Shown here: one piece after another, positions 6,618-12,569 of the stretch
Layout: each line of letters begins with the position of its first letter
Numbering within the stretch: the stretch's first letter is position 1
Source: SFEL01 sp045603585
GTDB taxonomy: Bacteria; Bacillota; Clostridia; Christensenellales; CAG-138
Direction: 5' to 3'
Assembly: GCA_045603585.1 (NCBI GenBank)
Contig: JAZUMK010000003.1
Coordinates: forward strand, 1-12,569
Length of the DNA: 12,569 nucleotides
Program-made: the position numbers and the translations under genes
Notes under the pieces: generated by a model
Told to the model about the DNA's origin: nothing
The model's input: only the letters and a program-made list of their open reading frames with translations
Databases searched by the model: none

Positions 6618-7370
6618 TTATGCGTCGTAATTTACAACCTGAGAGAAGTCAACAGCCTTGAGGCTTGCGCCGCCAATGAGACCGCCGTCGATCTCGGGCA
6701 TTGCCATGAGGCCCTTGACGTTTTTTGGGTTCATGCTGCCGCCATACTGGATGCGGAGGGCTGCTGCGGTATCGGTGCCAAAGATTGCCGCAACGGTATT
6801 GCGGATAACGCCGATGGTCTCGTTTGCCTGCTCGTCGGTTGCGGTCTTGCCGGTGCCGATCGCCCAGATGGGCTCGTATGCGATGACCAGCTTTGCAACG
6901 TCTTCCGCTGCGATGCCATCAAGGCCCTTTTCCACCTGAACTTTTACGACTTCTTCGGTCTTGCCGCTTTCGCGCTGCTCAAGGCTCTCGCCAACGCAGA
7001 TGATGGGGGTGATGCCTGCGGCGATGGCAGCCTTTGCGCGGGCGTTTACGGTTTCGTCGGTTTCGCCGAAGTACTGGCGACGCTCGCTGTGGCCGATAAT
7101 GGCAAACTCAACGCCCAGCTCCTTGAGCATATTGGCGGAAACTTCGCCGGTAAAGGCGCCCTTTTCGGCCCAGTGGATATTCTGGGCGCCAAGGCGGATA
7201 TTGCTGTCCTTGATAAGCTCTGCAGCCAGAGCAAGATCAACGTAAGGGGGGCATATAACAACGTCGCACTTTGCATCCTGTACCAGGGGCCTAAGCTCGC
7301 TGATGAGTTCCTTTGCCTGGGAAGGGGTCATGTTCATCTTCCAGTTGCCTGCAATAATGGGTTTACGCAT
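6618..7370 (-). CDS. tpiA: Triosephosphate isomerase
   Basis: 250 residues, standard length. It interconverts dihydroxyacetone phosphate and glyceraldehyde 3-phosphate in the cytoplasm as a TIM-barrel dimer. Catalytic and binding residues are all in place: N9 and K11 in AGNWKMN, H94 in IIGHSERR, E166 in AYEPIWAIGTG (the glutamate plus flexible loop 6), and the phosphate-binding YGGS (209-212) and GGLIGGASL. The start follows GGAG at eight bases. It is 33 bases after pgk and 30 before gpmI with no terminator in either gap, so the three are an operon. Confidence 0.98.
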   Translation of the reverse strand: MRKPIIAGNWKMNMTPSQAKELISELRPLVQDAKCDVVICPPYVDLALAAELIKDSNIRLGAQNIHWAEKGAFTGEVSANMLKELGVEFAIIGHSERRQYFGETDETVNARAKAAIAAGITPIICVGESLEQRESGKTEEVVKVQVEKGLDGIAAEDVAKLVIAYEPIWAIGTGKTATDEQANETIGVIRNTVAAIFGTDTAAALRIQYGGSMNPKNVKGLMAMPEIDGGLIGGASLKAVDFSQVVNYDA

Positions 7371-7403
7371 AGGTGTATCTCCAATCTTTTGTAAAGGTTA
7401 TTT

Positions 7404-8588
7404 TTATTTGTCGTCCAGAGCAGCTACGCCGGGAAGGGTCTTGCCCTCCAGGAACTCAAGGCTTGCGCCGCCGCCGGTGGAAATATGGGTGATCTTATCG
7501 GCATAGCCCAGCTTGGTGATGGCGCTGGCGGAGTCGCCGCCGCCGATGATGGTGATTGCGCCGCTCTCTGCGCAGGCCTCGGCGATGGCTTCGGTGCCCT
7601 TTTCAAAGTTGGGGAACTCGAATACGCCCATGGGGCCGTTCCAGATAACGGTGCCGGCGGACTTTACGATCTCGGCAAACATGGCCCTGGTCTTGTCGCC
7701 GATATCCATGCCCTGCCAGCCGGGAATGAACTGGTCAGCGGGAACCTGCTTGTATTCTGCATCTGCTGCAAAGTCAGTGGCGATCACGTTGTCAACGGGC
7801 AGTACCATGTTTACGCCCTTTGCCTTTGCGGTTTCCATCAGCTCCTTGGCAAGGCCCAGATTGGCCTCGTCCAGCAGGGAGTCGCCGATCTCATAGCCCT
7901 TTGCCTTGTAGAAGGTATAGGCCATGCCGCCGCCGATGATGAGGGTATCGCACTTGTTGAGCAGGTTGGTGATAACGCCGATCTTATCCTTTACCTTTGC
8001 GCCGCCAAGGATAGCAACCAGAGGACGAACGGGGTTTTCCAGAGCCTCGCCCATTACGGACAGCTCCTTGCCGATAAGGAAGCCGGCAACGGCGGGAAGG
8101 TAATCCGCTACGCCTGCGGTGGAAGCATGGGCGCGGTGAACGGTGCCGAAGGCATCGGAAACATACAGCTCTGCAAGGGAAGCCAGCTTCTTTGCAAACT
8201 CGGGGTCGTTCTTCTCTTCTTCCTTGTGGAAGCGAAGGTTTTCGAGAAGGAGGATCTCGCCGGTCTGAAGCTCGGCGGCCATCTTTTCAACCTCTTCGCC
8301 GATGCAATCGGGAGCGAGGGTCACTTTAACATTCAGCAGCTCTGCAAGGCGCTTTGCCACGGGAGCCAGAGAGAACTCCATTTTGCGCTCGCCCTTGGGA
8401 CGGCCCAGATGGGAGCAGAGGATAACCTTTGCGCCGTTGTCCAGCAGATACTTCACGGTGGGCAGAGAAGCCTCTATGCGGGTATCGTCGGAAATGCTGC
8501 CATCCTCATTGAGGGGCACATTGTAATCAACGCGAACCAGAACCTTAAGGCCCTTAACTTCAACGTCCTGAATGGTCTTTTTTGCCAT
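7404..8588 (-). CDS. pgk: Phosphoglycerate kinase
   Basis: 394 residues, normal for the bacterial enzyme. It makes ATP from 1,3-bisphosphoglycerate and ADP. The N-domain carries the substrate motifs RVDYNVP (19-25), HLGRP (60-64) and ENLRFH (116-121). The C-domain has GGAKVKDKI (195-203), WNGPMGVFE (316-324), GGGDS (349-353) and STGGGASLE (370-378) for nucleotide binding. The chosen ATG (8588) has GGAGG nine bases upstream and begins MAKKTIQDV. The frame stays open up to 8648, but that ATG overlaps the presumed -10 region and has no ribosome binding site. It is the first gene of the operon. The gap gene, its usual neighbour, is not in the window. Confidence 0.98.
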   Translation of the reverse strand: MAKKTIQDVEVKGLKVLVRVDYNVPLNEDGSISDDTRIEASLPTVKYLLDNGAKVILCSHLGRPKGERKMEFSLAPVAKRLAELLNVKVTLAPDCIGEEVEKMAAELQTGEILLLENLRFHKEEEKNDPEFAKKLASLAELYVSDAFGTVHRAHASTAGVADYLPAVAGFLIGKELSVMGEALENPVRPLVAILGGAKVKDKIGVITNLLNKCDTLIIGGGMAYTFYKAKGYEIGDSLLDEANLGLAKELMETAKAKGVNMVLPVDNVIATDFAADAEYKQVPADQFIPGWQGMDIGDKTRAMFAEIVKSAGTVIWNGPMGVFEFPNFEKGTEAIAEACAESGAITIIGGGDSASAITKLGYADKITHISTGGGASLEFLEGKTLPGVAALDDK

Positions 8589-8637
8589 GATTTTATACCT
8601 CCAAAATTCAGCCTTGACCCGTAAGCCCGGATTTCGG

Positions 8638-8710
8638 CATGTTATCATAATCTTACTTTGATTATTTTATCACATGTTTTTATTTTTGCCTATCGCTTAC
8701 ATATCGCTTA
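8638..8710 (-). promoter_or_regulatory. Putative pgk operon control region
   Basis: The 236-base gap between the divergent pgk and lipoprotein genes is AT-rich. The best minus-strand -10 is TATGAT (8649-8644), giving a start near 8637. The matching -35 position reads TGATAA, which is poor, so the promoter may need an activator. An imperfect inverted repeat (8638-8652 with 8660-8676; CATGT and ATAATC arms) covers this promoter. A direct repeat TATCGCTTA occurs at 8691-8699 and 8702-8710, 11 bases apart, centred about 63 bases upstream of the predicted start. All of this is inferred from the sequence alone. Confidence 0.35.
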
Positions 8711-8809
8711 TTTGAATAGCTTTCCCCTTTTCCATAAGAAAACAAGCATATAATTTAAATAAGGCTTTTTATTTTGTTCCGTTTTTTCATATCTCGCCCG
8801 GCCAAAATA

Positions 8810-8818
8810 TGATATAAT
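8810..8818 (+). promoter_or_regulatory. Extended -10 promoter placing +1 at the lipoprotein start codon
   Basis: TGATATAAT is a perfect extended -10 (TG, one base, TATAAT at 8813-8818). The ATG of the lipoprotein gene begins at 8825, seven bases downstream, which is where transcription should start. No good -35 is seen at 16-18 bases, and no Shine-Dalgarno lies between the box and the ATG. Confidence 0.55.
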
Positions 8819-8824
8819 CCGGGT

Positions 8825-9637
8825 ATGAAAAAGAGCTTGTTTATTTTCATCTGCATATTGCTATCCATCGCCCTGATGGCGGGCTGCGGCAAAGATGAGC
8901 AGGAGGAAACCTCCCTCTTTGCCATAGACCCCTTCAGCATGGATTCCGCCCCCACGCCCCAGCCGGAAACCATTGGCCAGGTACAGGGACTTGAGGTGAC
9001 GGCCGCAAATCAGCCGACAGCCGAAATAGACCCTGCCGCTTCCCCTGCCCCTGCGGTAACCGTGATGGATACGGTGGCGTATGTATTCGACGGCGCGGAG
9101 GGCCCCACCCTCTACGGCGCGGCTGCCTACGAAAACACCGGCAACTGTCCCATAGTGCTGACAGGCGCACGGCTGTCCTTTAACGTGGGCGGCGCATCCC
9201 AGAGCCACGATTATCTCCCTGTAATGAGCGATATCGCGGTGCTGCTGCCCGGAGAAACCGGCTTTATGGCATGGTGGAATCCCGATCCCTCCCTCACCCC
9301 CGGCGCCGCTGCCGCAATGACCGCGGAACTTACATGCACTCAGACGGACTCCGCTCCCCTGACCGTTACTCCCCGCAATATTTACCTTGCGGACAACTAC
9401 CCCGGCTTCACCACCATGACCGGCACGCTGGAATCCCACGTTGAATGTTCCCTCAACCTTATATATACCGGCTTTTACGATGACAGCAGCAAACTCCTCG
9501 GCGTATGGCATTTCACAAAAAACGCCCCCCTTGACCCCGGCGAAAGCAAAACCTTCGCCGTACATATGAAGGAGCTTCCCATACCCGGCCTTGCAGAGAA
9601 AACAAAAGAAATACGCACATACGGAGTGGGTTTCTGA
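8825..9637 (+). CDS. Predicted lipoprotein of unknown function
   Basis: 270 residues. It begins with a lipoprotein signal: basic MKK, a hydrophobic stretch (4-17) and lipobox MAGC with the lipidated Cys at 21, so the mature protein should sit on the outer face of the membrane. After it comes a linker of about 60 residues that is acidic and then Pro/Ala/Thr-rich (22-80). Beyond that are two beta-rich segments (about 84-150 and 195-255) that each end with a P-G-E turn (LLPGETGF, LDPGESKTF). These look like immunoglobulin-like modules of the FxLYD/DUF type, but that is inference. I do not recognise the family. The start is fixed because a later ATG would remove the signal peptide. The promoter suggests a leaderless mRNA. 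One base separates its stop from the acetyltransferase gene, so the two are co-transcribed. Confidence 0.85.
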   Translation: MKKSLFIFICILLSIALMAGCGKDEQEETSLFAIDPFSMDSAPTPQPETIGQVQGLEVTAANQPTAEIDPAASPAPAVTVMDTVAYVFDGAEGPTLYGAAAYENTGNCPIVLTGARLSFNVGGASQSHDYLPVMSDIAVLLPGETGFMAWWNPDPSLTPGAAAAMTAELTCTQTDSAPLTVTPRNIYLADNYPGFTTMTGTLESHVECSLNLIYTGFYDDSSKLLGVWHFTKNAPLDPGESKTFAVHMKELPIPGLAEKTKEIRTYGVGF

Positions 9638-9638
9638 T

Positions 9639-10289
9639 ATGGCAGATTACATCAAAATCGATATGAAAACATACAACAGGGCAGAGCATTTTGCCCTGTT
9701 TCACGATTGCGCGTACCCCTATGTTGGGGTTACGGTTGACGTGGATATTACCGACTTCCTCGCCCGTGTAAAGGCAAAGGGCTATCCACTGTTCATGTCC
9801 ATAATGTGGTGCGCCGCAAAGGCCGCAAATTCCATCCCCGAATTTCGCCGCCGCATACTGGATGGGGAAATAATTGAATTTTCCTCCTGCCTCACCAACC
9901 ATACCGTTGCAAGAGGGGACGGCACATTCGGCTACTGCACCCTTGACCCTGCTATGCCCTTTGAGGAGTTTCTGCCCACAGCTATTGCCCATCAGGCGGA
10001 GATAGCCGCAGGCACCGGCCTTGGTGATATGGAAGATGTGCTCCCTCAGATATTCATCTCAACCGTTACCAATATCGCTTTCACCGGTATAGTTCAGCCC
10101 ACCCCCATCCCCGCCGACAGCAATCCCCGCATAACATGGGGAAAATTCCGCCCCGTAAACGGACGGCAGATGCTGCCTGTTGCCACCCTGTGCAACCATG
10201 CGCTGATGGACGGGTATCATCTGGGCAGATTTTATGAGGCGTTTGAGAGAGAGTTAGCCCTGTTTGCACAGCCCGAGATAAGAGCATAA
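9639..10289 (+). CDS. Chloramphenicol acetyltransferase-family protein
   Basis: 216 residues, the size of type A chloramphenicol acetyltransferases (CAT), trimeric enzymes that move acetyl from acetyl-CoA to a hydroxyl. The catalytic H187 and D191 lie in NHALMDGYH (186-194), with the same His-Asp spacing as H195/D199 of CAT type III. S141 in ISTVTN matches the position of the transition-state serine, but the usual following P-W is replaced by T-N. YPLFMSIMWCAAKAANSIPEF (49-69) and the RRILDGEIIEF stretch after it are typical of the family. The ATG at 9639 begins one base after the lipoprotein stop, with GGAG twelve bases upstream. An open extension to 9591 would overlap the lipoprotein gene. 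Whether it inactivates chloramphenicol or has another substrate cannot be told; many chromosomal CAT-like proteins have no proven role in resistance. Confidence 0.9.
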   Translation: MADYIKIDMKTYNRAEHFALFHDCAYPYVGVTVDVDITDFLARVKAKGYPLFMSIMWCAAKAANSIPEFRRRILDGEIIEFSSCLTNHTVARGDGTFGYCTLDPAMPFEEFLPTAIAHQAEIAAGTGLGDMEDVLPQIFISTVTNIAFTGIVQPTPIPADSNPRITWGKFRPVNGRQMLPVATLCNHALMDGYHLGRFYEAFERELALFAQPEIRA

Positions 10290-10303
10290 AATAGCCTGAA
10301 ACA

Positions 10304-10337
10304 GCAAAGTGTAAAGTATTGTTGCGCAAATGTAAAG
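10304..10337 (+). repeat. Imperfect direct repeat upstream of the XRE regulator promoter
   Basis: GCAAAGTGTAAAG (10304-10316) and GCAAATGTAAAG (10326-10337) differ by one inserted base. The shared TGTAAAG cores are 21 bases apart, two helical turns. They lie roughly 50 and 70 bases before the predicted start of the XRE gene transcript, a position suited to a DNA-binding protein. Function is unproven. Confidence 0.45.
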
Positions 10338-10345
10338 CGCAGGCG

Positions 10346-10375
10346 GTGGCAGGAGCATAAGCCTGCCGCTACAAT
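10346..10375 (+). promoter_or_regulatory. Promoter of the XRE regulator with an inverted repeat in its spacer
   Basis: GTGGCA (10346-10351, four of six matches to -35) and TACAAT (10370-10375, five of six matches to -10) are 18 bases apart. The inverted repeat GTGGCAGG / CCTGCCGC (10346-10353 and 10362-10369, one mismatch, eight-base centre) exactly fills the stretch from the -35 to the edge of the -10. No T-run follows, so it is not a terminator. Its place fits an operator, perhaps for the regulator's own product. Confidence 0.45.
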
Positions 10376-10403
10376 GGAATCACCCCACTAAGGAGGATTT
10401 CAT

Positions 10404-11036
10404 ATGAAATTAGCAGATAAGATAATACAGCTGAGAAAAAGCCGTGGCTGGTCTCAGGACGTTCTGGCGGAAAAGATGGACGTATCCCGTCAGGCGGTCT
10501 CCCGCTGGGAGATGGGGTCCGCCATGCCGGATGCGGCGAACATACTTCAGCTAAGCAAGCTTTTTGGCGTTACAACAGACTATTTGCTCAATGATGATTA
10601 TCAAAGCGATGACGATATCCCCAAGGTAAAGAATGTCAGGGCGGATGGATTCAGCCAGATAATGTTCTTTTTGATAATTCTCGAAATCATGATACTGGTT
10701 ATCCAGTTCATGTGCGCCGTGATATTAAAAAGCGCGGTCTTCAGCCTGCTGAGTTTTATACTGTTCTTGGCTGTCATTGCAGGGTTTGAATACGCCTATG
10801 TAAAAAGGGGCGGCAAGGAAAACCCAGACGTGGAGCGCTTCCGGAAGCGCTTCTACAAAATATCAGCATGGCTGGGTACATATTTCCCCATAAGACTGAC
10901 AGTGATTGCTTTGCTGCATCTTTATCCCCGCCCTCACAGCGTTCTTGTTCAGGAATGCATTACACTGGTGCTGTATCTTATGACGTCAATGCTTATCTGC
11001 CTTGAAATAGAAAAGCGCCATCTGCCAAATGAATAA
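10404..11036 (+). CDS. XRE-family regulator with C-terminal membrane helices
   Basis: 210 residues. Residues 5-62 are a Cro/CI-type helix-turn-helix: IIQLRKSRGWSQDVLAEKM, then VSRQAVSRWEMG as recognition part, then the LFGVTTDYLL end typical of Firmicute XRE proteins. A charged linker (63-82) leads to four hydrophobic segments at about 84-107, 110-133, 153-174 and 182-201, so the DNA-binding domain is probably held at the membrane. Such proteins are common in Clostridia; their signals are mostly unknown. The start is secure: AGGAGG seven bases before the ATG at 10404. It has a candidate promoter and operator and ends at a strong terminator. It is 114 bases from the acetyltransferase gene, which it might control, but that is inference from position only. 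Confidence 0.9.
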   Translation: MKLADKIIQLRKSRGWSQDVLAEKMDVSRQAVSRWEMGSAMPDAANILQLSKLFGVTTDYLLNDDYQSDDDIPKVKNVRADGFSQIMFFLIILEIMILVIQFMCAVILKSAVFSLLSFILFLAVIAGFEYAYVKRGGKENPDVERFRKRFYKISAWLGTYFPIRLTVIALLHLYPRPHSVLVQECITLVLYLMTSMLICLEIEKRHLPNE

Positions 11037-11048
11037 TAACTAACGTAC

Positions 11049-11084
11049 ATACAAAAAGAGACGCATAAGCGTCTCTTTTTGTAT
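11049..11084. terminator. Bidirectional intrinsic terminator between convergent genes
   Basis: A perfect inverted repeat with 16-base arms (11049-11064 and 11069-11084) around an ATAA loop. The core GAGACGC/GCGTCTC is flanked by five A on the left and five T on the right, so it gives a G+C stem followed by a U-tract whichever strand is transcribed. It serves both the XRE regulator gene and prfB. Confidence 0.92.
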
Positions 11085-11093
11085 TGCTTATCT

Positions 11094-12195
11094 TTAGGAC
11101 TGCACCAGAAATGCGTTGATGAAGGGATCTATATCCCCGTCGATAACGCCCTGTATGTTGCCTATCTCCACGCCGGTGCGGTGATCCTTTACAAGGGTGT
11201 AGGGCTGGAAGACATAGGAGCGTATCTGGCTGCCCCATTCTATCTTCTTCATTTCGCCCTTTATCTCGGCCATCTGCTCCATGCGCTCACGCTCCGCAAG
11301 CTCCAGCAGCTTGCCTTTAAGGATTCGCATGGCCATTTCCTTATTGTGCAGCTGGCTGCGCTCGTTCTGGCACTGTACCACGATGCCCGTGGGGAAGTGG
11401 GTTATGCGGATAGCGGAGCTTACCTTGTTTACGTTCTGTCCGCCTGCGCCGCCTGAGCGGTAGGTGTCGATGCGGATATCGTCGGGGTTTATTTCCACCG
11501 CATTGGTATCCTCATCGAATATGGGGGTAACGTCCAAGGATGCGAAGGAGGTGTGGCGCTTGCCGAACGCATCAAAGGGGGATATGCGAACCAAACGATG
11601 AACGCCCTTTTCCGCTTTAAGGTAGCCGTAGGCATTATCGCCCTCCACCTCAAAGGTAACGCTCTTTACGCCCGCTTCGTCGCCTGCAAGGTAGTCCAGT
11701 TCCTTTATGCTCCATCCCCTGTTGGTGCAGTAGCGGGTGTACATGCGGTACAGTATGGATACCCAATCCTGCGCCTCCGTTCCGCCTGCGCCTGCGTGGA
11801 GGGACAGTACGGCATTGAGCCTGTCATAGGGGCCACGAAGCAGTGTCTCAAGCTTGAGGGCCTCCACTTTTTCCGTGATGGACTGCATATCGGATACCAG
11901 CTCATCATACATGGCCTGGTCGTCCTCTTCCTCCGCCATGTCCGCCATTACCTCGGCGTCCTCTATTGCGCTCCGGAGCTTTTGATATTTCTCTATCTTT
12001 GCGCTGAGCACCTTCATGCGCTGATTGGCCTTGTTTGCCGCCTCAACGTCATCCCAGAAGTCCGCTGCGCCCATTCTCTTTTCCAGTTCTTCCTTTTCCG
12101 CGGCTAATCCTGCCACGTCAAAGGGATTCACCTGCCTTTTCAAGTGTTTCCTTCATGGCGGCAAGCTGCTGCCTGTATTCGTCAAGCTGTAACAC
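11094..12195 (-). CDS. prfB: Peptide chain release factor 2, with programmed +1 frameshift
   Basis: 366 residues after frameshifting. RF2 ends translation at UGA and UAA. The first 25 codons (GTG at 12195, VLQLDEYRQQ to ESL) run into an in-frame UGA at codon 26 within CTTTGAC; skipping one U continues as DVAGLAAEKEE in the long frame. Stop-codon recognition tripeptide SPF is at 205-207 and the hydrolysis motif GGQ at 251-253, within one residue of E. coli RF2. The GTG start is preceded by AAAGGA eleven bases upstream. A start call within the long frame alone (TTG at 12143) would miss the true N-terminus. The gene follows secA by 55 bases, the usual secA-prfB pair, and ends at the shared terminator. 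Confidence 0.97.
12117..12123 (-). promoter_or_regulatory. Programmed +1 frameshift site of prfB (CTTTGAC)
   Basis: Codon 25 CTT is followed by the in-frame stop TGA and then C, the classic RF2 slip site: poor termination at UGA-C when RF2 is scarce lets the CUU-decoding tRNA slip to UUU. An internal Shine-Dalgarno-like AGGTGA lies four bases upstream of CTT, somewhat weaker than the AGGGGG found three bases upstream in E. coli. Confidence 0.95.
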
Positions 12196-12250
12196 CCTTT
12201 TTCACATCCTTTCAAGCGATTGATTTTTATATTTTATCCCACCGGGGAAT

Positions 12251-12569
12251 TTAGCTGTCCTTGCCGCAGCACTGCTTATACTTCTTTCCGCTGCCGCAGG
12301 GACAGGGAGCATTGCGGCTTATCTTGCTTTCCACACGCTTTGGCTGGGCGGGACGGTCTCCCGCAGGCTCTATGGGCTTTGCCACCTGCTTGCGCTCGGG
12401 GGCCTTGGCGGAGATGACTATATGGTAAAGATTGCGCACGGTGCGCTCGCGAATGCCCTGTACCATTTCATCGAACATATCAAAGCCCGCATTGCGGTAA
12501 GCGATGACAGGGTCCTGCTGGCCTATGGCCTGCAGGCTGATGCCCTGTCTGAGCTGATCCATGGCGTCG
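12251..12569 (-). CDS. secA: Protein translocase ATPase SecA, C-terminal end (partial)
   Basis: The last 105 residues of SecA, the motor that pushes preproteins through SecYEG. The 5' part lies beyond the right edge; the frame is open to the end of the window (DAMDQLRQGI). The segment RQGISLQAIGQQDPVIAYRNAG, cut here to its recognisable core RQGISLQAIGQQDP followed by FDMFDEMV, belongs to the helical scaffold/wing region. A variable linker leads to the zinc-binding tail CPCGSGKKYKQCCG, with the CxCx8CC ligands that contact SecB or ribosomes and lipids. The stop is TAA at 12253-12251, and prfB starts 55 bases further on. Confidence 0.95.
   Translation of the reverse strand, partial: DAMDQLRQGISLQAIGQQDPVIAYRNAGFDMFDEMVQGIRERTVRNLYHIVISAKAPERKQVAKPIEPAGDRPAQPKRVESKISRNAPCPCGSGKKYKQCCGKDS

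Noticed and set aside
7485..8624. 379-codon plus-strand open frame spanning pgk
   Set aside because: Despite its length it is fully antisense to pgk, has a Gly/Ala/Asp-rich unstructured composition and no convincing ribosome binding site.
8589..8648. N-terminal extension of pgk
   Set aside because: There is no ribosome binding site at 8648, whereas the ATG at 8588 has GGAGG and gives the standard PGK start.
8755..8973. 72-codon minus-strand frame opposite the lipoprotein start
   Set aside because: It overlaps the signal peptide region and promoter, with no ribosome binding site or recognisable domain.
9591..9638. N-terminal extension of the acetyltransferase
   Set aside because: It would overlap the lipoprotein gene by 47 bases, and the family starts near the second ATG at 9639.
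10346..10369. Hairpin as terminator of the acetyltransferase gene
   Set aside because: No T-run follows on the plus strand; its place inside the promoter spacer fits an operator better.

Overview
The window looks like a chromosomal segment of an anaerobic Gram-positive bacterium of the class Clostridia. Three things suggest this: the secG-rnr-smpB-ssrA order and the secA-prfB pair typical of Firmicutes, strong AGGAGG-type ribosome binding sites, and a diaminopimelate decarboxylase of the form I associate with Clostridia. This placement is inferred from gene content and recalled family resemblance, not from a search. Most of the DNA is conserved housekeeping sequence, with one small accessory-looking block. 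I see no mobile element, CRISPR array, tRNA or rRNA gene.

Layout, left to right. Positions 1-68 hold only the first codons of a minus-strand membrane protein, with its promoter at 105-133. Next is the minus-strand tmRNA gene ssrA (247-603), with its own promoter and terminator. Upstream of ssrA is a minus-strand cluster that reads secG (4667-4906), rnr (2326-4578), smpB (1899-2369), lysA (658-1902). Upstream of that is a glycolytic operon reading pgk (7404-8588), tpiA (6618-7370), gpmI (5043-6587). A plus-strand block follows: a lipoprotein gene (8825-9637), a chloramphenicol-acetyltransferase-like gene (9639-10289) and a membrane-anchored XRE-type regulator (10404-11036). A symmetrical terminator (11049-11084) separates this block from the convergent prfB (11094-12195), which carries a programmed +1 frameshift. 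The 3' end of secA (12251 to beyond 12569) closes the window.

How the genes work together. ssrA, smpB and rnr form the trans-translation module. tmRNA and SmpB free ribosomes stalled on broken mRNA and add a degradation tag, read here as GKSDFALAA after the tRNA-borne alanine. RNase R degrades the faulty message. prfB encodes release factor 2, whose frameshift is the classic UGA-sensing autoregulation. SecG and SecA are parts of the protein export channel and motor. pgk, tpiA and gpmI are consecutive or linked steps of lower glycolysis. lysA sits between smpB and ssrA and is translationally coupled to smpB, which is the unusual point of the conserved part.

I found no clearly new system. The points most worth a second look are the apparently leaderless promoter of the lipoprotein gene, the lipoprotein/acetyltransferase pair next to a membrane-tethered regulator, the repeats in the pgk and XRE promoters, the lysA insertion, and the hairpin terminator between secG and rnr.
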